Origin: an uncultured Myxococcales bacterium
GTDB lineage: Bacteria; Myxococcota_A; UBA9042; CAIXZC01
Reading direction: 5' to 3'
Assembly: GCA_903895725.1 (NCBI GenBank)
Contig: CAITUV010000044.1
Location: 124,001 to 188,000 of the forward strand
DNA length: 64,000 bases
Shown here one piece after another: positions 56,801-64,000 of this stretch (its first letter is position 1; each line of letters opens with the position of its first letter). The notes under the pieces were generated by a model. The model was not told the DNA's origin and made no database searches. It was given only the letters and a program-made list of their open reading frames with translations. Made by a program: the position numbers and the translations under genes.

Positions 56801-58423
56801 GGACGAGGGACCGTAGCCCAGAAGACCGTTGGATGCGGGCGGAACCACCGAGAAGAGGTAGCTGTAACGGATGTCGCCGACCATCTTCACGTAGTCCATG
56901 TCCTTGCAGTAGTCGGACTCGAACTGGGCAACAGCCTGCCCGGCAGCCAGGGCTGCCTGGGCAGTCGTGTTGTTGTTCTCGCACAGGATGAACATGCCCT
57001 CGGCGGGCACTGCCTCCTTGCCCTTGTAGAACTCGACGACCTGGTTGAACGGGCGGGCCCAGTCCTTGGCAAGCTGGTTGGCAGCCGGGACGAGGTCACG
57101 CGGGAAGTCCTCGGACAGGTAGTACACGATCGGGACCGGGTTGGCCTGGGAGTAGTCCGGAGTGCCATCGGCCTTGACCGGGTGCTTGTCCCAGATGTCC
57201 CAGCGCTGGATGTGCCGGATCACGCCCGTGTACGTGGTCTCGTACTGCTCGTCGTAGAACTGGCGCTCCTGCCGGAAGTAGCCGAACTTGTCCATGACGT
57301 GGTCGTCGTACTGGACCGGGGCGTAGTCGTCATCCGGGTTGACCTTCATGAAGGCCGTCCGGACCTTGATCTCTTCCGAGTTGCACTCGAAAACGCCGCC
57401 CAGGTAGAACGGATAGAACACGCAGATGGGGATGTCCTGGCCCCAGTACTCGTAGAAGGCCTTGGGGGCGCTCAGGATGTGCCGGCTGACGTAGTCGAAG
57501 TAGGTCGGGACTTCCGCCTCGTTGCGGAAGATCCGGAACTGCTCCTCCTCGGGAGCGGCCTCTCCTTCGAAGCTCGAGATCACGATGTCCTGGGTGACCA
57601 TGAGGTCTTCCATCTGGGCCTTGATGATGGAGGACAGGCTGAACTCGAAGTTCACGACCTGGGACTCGGACCAGTTGACCCGCATGAACTCACGCTCGTA
57701 CCAGTAGCGGTCCGAGCCGTTTTCCTCGAGCACGTTGGTGGGCTCGCCGGTCCCCGGGTTGTAGTCGTACTTCAAGTCGAAGTGGTCCGCGATGGGGTAC
57801 ACGGCCAGCGGAGACCCCTTGAAGATGTAGCGCGTCGGGCGCACGCACACGGCGTTCGCATGCGTACGGTCGGCAGCGGCCACGCTGGCTTCGTGTCCGC
57901 AGTAGGCCATCCCGCTTCCGGTCTGGGCCTGGCAGAACTCGTGCATCGTCCCGCCTTCCGCCTTCTGGCCTGCGCACGCGACGTTCTTGCCGTCCTTGCC
58001 GGGCATGACGTTGCCTTCGGCAAACTTCATCCCGCGGGCCTGGTAGGGGTTGGGGGTGTACTGCTTGGAATCCTCGGCCAGCCAGGCCAGATAGGGCACG
58101 TCCGTATCGGCCTTGAGCCCGATGGACTGGCTGAACTGCGAGAACTCGTAGGTCCGGTAGAAGTTGAGCGCTCCTTCCTGGATCTCGAAGGTGCCCCGCT
58201 CGAGCTTGCCCTGGTCACCCACGAAGGTGAACGTGGCCGCATACGGCGCATCCGACGTGGTCCGCTGGAAGTACCACTCCCCTTCCAGGTCCTTCTTGGC
58301 GATGTAGTTCGCCTGGGTCCGGTCGATCTCGCCCACCTGCTGTGCGCAGCCGGCCACGAGGGCCAGGGACACGAGGAGGGCCACCTTGAACATCCTGAAG
58401 CCGTTGTGCATGGTAGTCTTCAT
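53843..58423 (-). CDS. giant secreted metzincin-like metalloprotease lipoprotein
   Basis: Lipobox ALVAGC; zinc motif SVATHEIGHTLGLRHNFEAS; Met-turn-like YSSIMDYGAKF. Confidence 0.82.
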   Translation of the reverse strand: MKTTMHNGFRMFKVALLVSLALVAGCAQQVGEIDRTQANYIAKKDLEGEWYFQRTTSDAPYAATFTFVGDQGKLERGTFEIQEGALNFYRTYEFSQFSQSIGLKADTDVPYLAWLAEDSKQYTPNPYQARGMKFAEGNVMPGKDGKNVACAGQKAEGGTMHEFCQAQTGSGMAYCGHEASVAAADRTHANAVCVRPTRYIFKGSPLAVYPIADHFDLKYDYNPGTGEPTNVLEENGSDRYWYEREFMRVNWSESQVVNFEFSLSSIIKAQMEDLMVTQDIVISSFEGEAAPEEEQFRIFRNEAEVPTYFDYVSRHILSAPKAFYEYWGQDIPICVFYPFYLGGVFECNSEEIKVRTAFMKVNPDDDYAPVQYDDHVMDKFGYFRQERQFYDEQYETTYTGVIRHIQRWDIWDKHPVKADGTPDYSQANPVPIVYYLSEDFPRDLVPAANQLAKDWARPFNQVVEFYKGKEAVPAEGMFILCENNNTTAQAALAAGQAVAQFESDYCKDMDYVKMVGDIRYSYLFSVVPPASNGLLGYGPSSADPLTGKILSANAYVYDAGVNLQANRAADLVELMAGYVDPASFAMGIDISQKNTPALIAVGHNPAPSSIAEAKAMVAGMVEPSAHDWLTNFGIQKTEQDWAFMRMSMLKQNPELDKAMIFDAVRILMRDPAALVSAELNDKDYERMALRNWANNRGVEKERHLIQSHSEGGCLYHDEFTDAAIIGLAKEWVDRFDQQLCSAAFDGIRNGEELAFNLADFNVVKDACTKEQEGQIRTEEEAPKLYLWREYNPKFPAAGDTCTFVSQGGVEGYYWVNTCTAAKLAQQVSHKIQYTELRNQLEHWMPSAWFSDTKDPLVAKTQLFVRDIEQKIRTEMVQEFRERIYLSVATHEIGHTLGLRHNFEASTDAMNFPQEYWEHKVALAADGKSWLPVDLFNGETDLQKSNSMRMLQYSSIMDYGAKFNDLWHGIGLYDEAAIKFGYGKLVSVFKEKPELKTWEPYLENPEGTDTQVAVLDEPNRLEELFKRIHYTQIPNVLGGPTKVYERQDVEFASLVGKKCASDADCGADAGCAGCTECRTQLGASYCSPPDKVEVPFRFCSDEYIGRTPYCDVWDQGVDPYEIVRNTVDDYWWYWPVWGYWRSRLTYYPDQYSRRILWAFSRMKHQFQWWAVNYIRFNQNGYWEKKFGTPWELDMNGGLSGAVAAQESFNTLVNTFAIPAGDGVGGYNYPFGYNPLTDRYEKDTAFATGLTKTFVLEEDYGKFAARPMYGGIMLNADEVAYTSGGAIYDRLNAFMTLCDPTTNFLAIDESPDVRKYLISYFTFFPDRMINLLGGITTQREANYAACVVEDANGNPSYLRLRDLSNMNDPGFCKDGKYLYPEEVDYSFPTTWFRIPMLAAYFGMSLMINDYDRRFMDTTRIYLKGHEDAVDLPADAVKAEFTDPMTGKTYVAFKLGDENTFDTAYYLVNKANEVLNSFETLEDLQADYKTGAGKLQKYASLLELIRGLHKIYDYSSVSGLVVSTSVEEQ

Positions 58424-58441
58424 GGTTTCCTCCTGTCCCTC

Positions 58442-61400
58442 CTAGAACTGGATATAGCCGTACAGCTCGTTGAACGTGTAGATCATGTCGAGCACCTCCC
58501 GGATGTCGTTGAGGCGCTTGGCCAGTGCCTGCTTGACAACATCGTCGGTGGCTGCTTCCCACTCGGCCTTGAGCTCGTTGGCCTGCTGGAGCAGCTCGTA
58601 CGCAGCGTTGATCCGCTCGGGATCGTAGTTGGTGGTCCGGGCCACGTAGGTCTTCTTGGTCCACGGATCGGCGAACTCGATGACGTCGACTTGCCAGTCG
58701 GCCTCTTCTCCCTCGCCCAGAGCCTCGACGCACACGCCGTCCTTCCAGACCTTGCACACGTCCCAGCAGCTTCCGTTGCCCTTGAGGCACAGCGAGAAGG
58801 AATCCACGAATCCGGGGTCGAACCCGGACGGCATGAATGCGAACCCGTACATGCCGACATAGGCCTTCATGGCCAGAGTCTCGAGGCTGGTCTCGACGCG
58901 AGGCAGCCCCGCCCCTTCCCACGCCCGCAGCGGGTCGGTGAACTGCATCTTCCCGTCCTCGACGTAGGGGGCATACCGGGACATGTCGCCGGTGATGAAG
59001 CCGGCCAGCAAGTTGGTGAGCTGCGTGTAGTACACGGTGTTGAAGCCGATGCTCGACCCGACGCCCACGTCGACCTGCTCGCCCATGTAGTCGCCCATGA
59101 AGTAGCCCATGGCGTAGGTCATGGTGCCCAGGGCGGCCAGCTTCTCCCAGAAGGAGCCGATGAACGCCGCATGGTCGAAGTAGTAGTAGCCGGCATCCTT
59201 CCAGAACGTGGTGTAGGGGAACTTGCCCGGCCCGATGGGCACGTCGAGCTGGCTCCCGTCACGTCCCGGCTCGAGGTCGAAGTTGGCGAGACGCTCGGTC
59301 GGGAGCCCCTCATCCACCACCTTGTACGAGCCCGGCTTCACGGTGAACAGCAGGATGGACAGCTTCTTGAGAGCATCCTCGGCCCAACGGTCCCAGCGGG
59401 CCATCCACTGGGAGTTGCCGTACAGGATCGGCATGAAGCTCGGGTAGGCACGCCAGGAGAACCGGAACATGGCACCGAACCGCCCCGAATCCTCGAGCGG
59501 CGGCATCCACCGGTCCCGGATGCGCATGAAGTAGCCCAGGGGGTTGGCCCCGCGGAACGCACCCCAGCGCTCCCGCTTGAACGCGTCGAACACGTAGTAT
59601 TCCATCAGCTTGTTCCAGGAGTGATCCATGATCTCCCCGAGGTCCGCACCGATGTCGAACGTGTAGGTCCCGAGCGACCCGACCCACATGTCCGTCTGCA
59701 TGACCCACGGCACCAGCCGGTAGGACAGGTCGTACAGGCCGCGGTCCTCGCTCAGCAGCATGGTCTTCTCGTTGTAGGCCTTGCGGAACGGAACCGGGAC
59801 GCGCTCCTTGTTCTCCTTCACCCCGAGGAAGTCCTCCAGGTAGAAGAAGGGCGACCACCAGTAGAAGTCGGGCCAGAACTCGGAATCCATGAAGGCCCCG
59901 GACCAGCCGAACTTGTCACCCCACAGCTCGCCGACGTCCTCCATCTCCTCGTACATCCGGTCCGTGTCCACGTACGCGTCGGCCAGCTCGGCATAGCCGA
60001 ACCGGATCGCGGCGCGGTCGTGCTTGCCGATGCCGTGGATGTCGAAGTTGATCGTTCCGCCGTAGTCCATGAGGGTCGAGTAGGTGTACTCGGACCGCCC
60101 CTGGAGGATCTCGGATTCAGTCTGCCCCGGACGGACGTTGAAGCCCTTGATCGGGGCGTATTCCTCTTTGTAGTACACGGTGAAGACCTGGGCGCAGGTG
60201 TTCTCCGCACCCTTCGGGTCGCAGCTTCGGCTGCCGTCCAGGGCGCACTGGCCCTTCCCGTTCTTCTCCACGCAGTAGTCGCCCGAGAGGCAGACGCCGT
60301 CGGTCTCGAACGTGCCGGTCGGGCAGACGCCGAGGGCATCGACGGTGGCGAGGATCTCGCACTTGCCGAACTTCTCTTCAGCCTTGATGCGGCAGCGGGC
60401 GGTCCCCAGCTCGGTGCAGTCGGCATCCGTGGTGCAATCCTTGTACTGCTTGCGGATCCCCCAGCACCAGCCCTGCGGCTCCATGTGCTCGTTCACGCAG
60501 GCCTTGACCGGGCCTTCCTCGCCCTCGACTGCCACTTCCGTGCACACCGTGCCGGGCATGCAGTCCTTGTCGTCGGAGCAGAGCAGCTTGCAGGTGTCCC
60601 CGTGGAAGCAGCCGTTGTTGCCCTCGAGGGTGCAGGTGCGGTAGTCCTGCTCACGGATGTCGTAGTACTTGTCATTGTAGTTGAAGATGTCGGTGGAGGC
60701 GGCCATGTTGTGGCGCAGGCCCACGGTGTGCCCGATCTCGTGCTCGAGCACGCCGTCCAGCATCCGCTTGGTAATCTCCCACACCTGGCACTCGTCCTCG
60801 CTGCCGCCGTAGAACTCCTGGCTCTTCGGGTCCTTGCAGAACTCCTGGACGGACAGGGCGGTGGCATAGACATTGGGTTCCGCCATCTCCTGGGCGTAGT
60901 AGCAGCCGTGCTCGGCCAGGAGGGTGAGGCGGTCACGCTCTTTCTGGATCCGGTCCGGAGAGGCCCAGGACAGGGGCGAGAGGTCCTTCATGTCCTCGGG
61001 GGAAAGCAGCATCCCTTCCAGGCTGCCGCCGGCCGCGATCTGCTTGACCTCTTCCGTGATCATGAGGTTCTCGAGCCAGCTCCCCTTGACCTTGCCGAAG
61101 CGGGCCAGGAGCTGCTCCTGGCTCATCGACGGGGGCAGCGCATTGAGCGCGGCGACCATGGTCTCCTTGGGGTGGTTCATCATGTGGATGAACTCGGGAT
61201 CCTTCTTGAGGGCATCGAAATCGGCCTGCTCCTGGGCCGTCATCCAGAAGCGGTGAACCGGCGGGCGGACGTTCTTGATCCGCTCGACGCGGTTCTTGAT
61301 CGCGTCTTTCCCGGGCAGCGGGGCAAACAGGCTCTCGTAGGCCGAGGGGTTGCCCTTGGCCTGGATGTACTGGGCGATGTAGTCGCCCGACATGATGTTG

Positions 61401-64000
61401 CCCTTGGTCAGCTTGCCCTTGGCCGCATCGAGCAGGTCCTTGGCATACTGGCCGTAGCTGATCATGGGAGCGCCGTAGATGTTGGCGATACCGTAGTAGA
61501 TCTCGCCGGTATCCGGGTCGGCCGCGCTCGGGCCGTAGCCCAGCGGGGACGCGGTCTGGTCTTCCGAGATCCAGTAGTAGCTGCTGTAGCGGAGGTCGCC
61601 GTGCTTCTTCATGTCCTGCGCGCCTTCGACCTCGCCGCAGGGGTTGGCCCACTCGCCGTCCGCCTTCTTGTACCAGTAGCGGCAGTCGTTCATCTGGGCC
61701 ATGTCGCCCCGCTCCTCCTCGGAGCAGGAGTCGCCGGTGTACACGTTCTCGCACGCGGCGAACATCGGAGGCAGTGCGTCCAGGATTTCCTTGACCCGCT
61801 TCATGTCGTCCGCATTCAGCTCAGGCCGCCAGCCGGTGCAGACGCCGGCATCCTGGGCGTGGTCGCGGTAGCAGGTGATCTCGCCGTTGGCGCCGGCCGG
61901 GAGAACCACCACGCGGTTGTCCTCCTGGGTGATGTGCGCGTACTTGGTGAACTGGCCGAACCGCACGCCACGGCCCGACAGCGCTGCGGTCACAGAGAAG
62001 TCCACCGCTCCCTGGCCGGGAATGGCATGGGCCAGGCGCATTCCGCCACGGATCATGTCCTCGGTGGTCGCAACACCGTTCAGCAGATGGCTGTTGCCGT
62101 TCTCGTCGCCGACGAGGGCCAGGGTGTGAACCGACTGGCCGAACATGTGCACGAAGTTCACCTGACCGATCTTGATGCCGTCCTTGGTGACCACGGTGAA
62201 ATTCCGGGTCATCGGCTGCGGGACCTTCTTGTCGTCCAGCGGGAGGGTCAGCTTGCAGCCCTTGGTCGCGAACAGCTCGTCCTTCTGATAGGGGAAGAGC
62301 ATGTCCGACCCGTCGGCGTTGAGGCAGACACTCTTGCCGTCCTCGTCCAGGATCTTCACCTCGCCGACGTTCTGGTTCAGGTGGGCCAGCGCAATCCGGG
62401 TCTCGCCGGTGCTCAGGCCGCCGATCCAGTCATCCACGCCGCGGCGGAAGTGCTCCACGAACTTGCCCTTCCCGTCATCCTGCTTGACCAGCTCCCGGAG
62501 CCAGTACAGGGTAAACGCCCCCTTGTCCATGCGGACCTTGAACTGCTTCTCCCAACCCGTCGGGTTCTTGGGATCGCAGTTGCCGGCGGGGCAGGTGTGG
62601 CAGATGCCGGACAGGCAGGCCTGGTCGAGCGGGCACGGGGAGTTCTTGCCGCACAGCACCGGAGCGCCGCAGACGCCGCCGTCGGTGCACTGCTGGTTGG
62701 CCTTCTCCGCGGAGGGGACCAGGTAGAGGCAGAGCTTGTCCTTGTCCGCAGCGACCTTCTCGGCCGCCGGATCGCAGTAACGCGGGTGCGTGTCCTGGTA
62801 CATCGTGTCGAGAATGGCGCCGCTGGTGCAATCCTGGTTCGTCTCGCAGTACTTCACATCGTAGAGCCCCTTCTCGCTGTAGAACTGGGCCCACGCAACT
62901 GCGTCCTTGAATGCGGAATCCCACTGGTCGGCGGCCTCATAGGCGGAGTGCATCAGTTCCGCGGGCCAGTCGGGGGAGATCCAGTAACGAATGGTCTTGG
63001 GGGCGCGCTCGTGCGGGGGGAGGGAATCCCACGTCACGCAGTGTCCCTTCGAGAACCAGCCGTCCTCCAGCCAGCAGTGGACCTTGCCTTCGTGCAGCCC
63101 TTCGCAGTCGACGTCCTGCGTGCAGGCGATCTGCTTGCCCACCTCGTCCAGGACCGGGGTCCCAGTGCGGGAGTTCTTCCACATGTTCCAGCGGTTGATG
63201 AGGCTCACCTTGGCGGAGTAAACGAGCCCTTCCTCCTCGTCGTAGCCGTTCCGCTCGGTCAGGAAGAACCCGAAGTTCTCCATGTGCTGCACCTGGTCAT
63301 ACCGGAGCGGCACGTAGTCGGCATTCGGGTCGACCTTGAGGAACGAGTGACGCACCTTGGCCACGGCGCCCACGCAGTCGGTCGGTGCCACCAGGTAGAC
63401 GCTGCAGGCCTCGGGCGAGCTCGGCTCCAGGTACACCTTGGTCACGATGTTGATGGCCTGCTCGTCCAGCTCGAACCGGTCCGGGTTGTCGGTCTCGTAC
63501 TCCTGGACGTAATAGTCCACGCCGCTCATGCCGGTCCCCGCCAGGAACATGAGATCCTTGACGTTGTTCGAGGACCAGTCGACCCGGATGTACTCCCGCT
63601 CAAACCACTTGTTGTCGGACGTGTCCTCGATGATGACGTTGCCCTGGTCGCCGGTCTGGGAGTTGTACTGCCGGATCACGTCGAAGTGCTTCGAGATCCG
63701 GAACGCTGCGATGGGCTGGCCGACGTAAATCTCGATGAACTCGTCGCTCTTGCCCTCGTCCCAGTAGTTCCGGATCTTCTGGGTGTGCCACTTCTTCTCC
63801 GACCCCGCCGCGATCAGCTCCGCGGTCGGGTAAACCACCAGGAAGTCTTCCTGGACGTCGAAGATCACCTTGGTCGGCCCGGGAAAGTAAGCCATCTCCC
63901 CGTCGAACGTCACCGGCGACGGCACCGGTGCCTCGATGACGGTGGCCGCGTAGTACCAGTACCCCTTCAGGTCCGCCTTGCGGATCTTGTCCGGGCTGGT
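58442..64000 (-). CDS. giant metzincin-like metalloprotease paralogue, Cys-rich insertion; 5' end beyond window
   Basis: HEIGHTVGLRHNMAAS and YSTLMDYGGTINF. The reading frame stays open to base 64000 (..TSPDKIRKADLKGYWYYAATVIEAPVPSPV), and that stretch aligns with KKDLEGEWYFQRTTSDAP of the neighbour. Track start 63925 (GTG) is therefore internal. Confidence 0.82.
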   Translation of the reverse strand, partial: TSPDKIRKADLKGYWYYAATVIEAPVPSPVTFDGEMAYFPGPTKVIFDVQEDFLVVYPTAELIAAGSEKKWHTQKIRNYWDEGKSDEFIEIYVGQPIAAFRISKHFDVIRQYNSQTGDQGNVIIEDTSDNKWFEREYIRVDWSSNNVKDLMFLAGTGMSGVDYYVQEYETDNPDRFELDEQAINIVTKVYLEPSSPEACSVYLVAPTDCVGAVAKVRHSFLKVDPNADYVPLRYDQVQHMENFGFFLTERNGYDEEEGLVYSAKVSLINRWNMWKNSRTGTPVLDEVGKQIACTQDVDCEGLHEGKVHCWLEDGWFSKGHCVTWDSLPPHERAPKTIRYWISPDWPAELMHSAYEAADQWDSAFKDAVAWAQFYSEKGLYDVKYCETNQDCTSGAILDTMYQDTHPRYCDPAAEKVAADKDKLCLYLVPSAEKANQQCTDGGVCGAPVLCGKNSPCPLDQACLSGICHTCPAGNCDPKNPTGWEKQFKVRMDKGAFTLYWLRELVKQDDGKGKFVEHFRRGVDDWIGGLSTGETRIALAHLNQNVGEVKILDEDGKSVCLNADGSDMLFPYQKDELFATKGCKLTLPLDDKKVPQPMTRNFTVVTKDGIKIGQVNFVHMFGQSVHTLALVGDENGNSHLLNGVATTEDMIRGGMRLAHAIPGQGAVDFSVTAALSGRGVRFGQFTKYAHITQEDNRVVVLPAGANGEITCYRDHAQDAGVCTGWRPELNADDMKRVKEILDALPPMFAACENVYTGDSCSEEERGDMAQMNDCRYWYKKADGEWANPCGEVEGAQDMKKHGDLRYSSYYWISEDQTASPLGYGPSAADPDTGEIYYGIANIYGAPMISYGQYAKDLLDAAKGKLTKGNIMSGDYIAQYIQAKGNPSAYESLFAPLPGKDAIKNRVERIKNVRPPVHRFWMTAQEQADFDALKKDPEFIHMMNHPKETMVAALNALPPSMSQEQLLARFGKVKGSWLENLMITEEVKQIAAGGSLEGMLLSPEDMKDLSPLSWASPDRIQKERDRLTLLAEHGCYYAQEMAEPNVYATALSVQEFCKDPKSQEFYGGSEDECQVWEITKRMLDGVLEHEIGHTVGLRHNMAASTDIFNYNDKYYDIREQDYRTCTLEGNNGCFHGDTCKLLCSDDKDCMPGTVCTEVAVEGEEGPVKACVNEHMEPQGWCWGIRKQYKDCTTDADCTELGTARCRIKAEEKFGKCEILATVDALGVCPTGTFETDGVCLSGDYCVEKNGKGQCALDGSRSCDPKGAENTCAQVFTVYYKEEYAPIKGFNVRPGQTESEILQGRSEYTYSTLMDYGGTINFDIHGIGKHDRAAIRFGYAELADAYVDTDRMYEEMEDVGELWGDKFGWSGAFMDSEFWPDFYWWSPFFYLEDFLGVKENKERVPVPFRKAYNEKTMLLSEDRGLYDLSYRLVPWVMQTDMWVGSLGTYTFDIGADLGEIMDHSWNKLMEYYVFDAFKRERWGAFRGANPLGYFMRIRDRWMPPLEDSGRFGAMFRFSWRAYPSFMPILYGNSQWMARWDRWAEDALKKLSILLFTVKPGSYKVVDEGLPTERLANFDLEPGRDGSQLDVPIGPGKFPYTTFWKDAGYYYFDHAAFIGSFWEKLAALGTMTYAMGYFMGDYMGEQVDVGVGSSIGFNTVYYTQLTNLLAGFITGDMSRYAPYVEDGKMQFTDPLRAWEGAGLPRVETSLETLAMKAYVGMYGFAFMPSGFDPGFVDSFSLCLKGNGSCWDVCKVWKDGVCVEALGEGEEADWQVDVIEFADPWTKKTYVARTTNYDPERINAAYELLQQANELKAEWEAATDDVVKQALAKRLNDIREVLDMIYTFNELYGYIQF

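Overview
High-GC (deltaproteobacterial/Myxococcota-like by gene content; inference only) chromosomal window in three parts. (1) About 1-18.2 kb is an accessory region. It carries a vWA protein truncated at the window start with a translationally coupled partner, a Cys-rich lipoprotein, a KptA/Tpt1-type RNA 2'-phosphotransferase, a WD40/Zn-ribbon protein divergent from a 1.5 kaa DUF4062-STAND NTPase-WD40 protein, and a PfkB-like(?)-AAA-RyR-SLOG multidomain protein. It also carries a two-gene module on the minus strand: a wHTH-like protein with an apparently circularly permuted HAD (PMM-like) phosphatase, and a HEAT-like repeat protein. That module is cotranscribed behind ubiB. (2) About 20-50 kb is one long minus-strand housekeeping super-cluster: tRNA-Thr/Tyr/Gly/Thr-tuf-rpmG-tRNA-Trp-secE-nusG-rplKAJL-rpoBC-[DUF4143 ATPase]-rpsL-rpsG-rpsJ-rplD...secY-adk-infA-rpmJ-rpsMKD-rpoA-rplQ. 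rplC and fusA are missing from their usual slots. (3) About 50-64 kb holds a lipoprotein, a SpoU rRNA methylase, proS and two giant tandem paralogous metzincin-like proteins, the second running off the window end. The best candidates for something new are the NTPase/RyR-SLOG/KptA conflict-like island, the permuted-HAD plus HEAT pair, and the absence of rplC. All family assignments are by eye from motifs; no searches were run.
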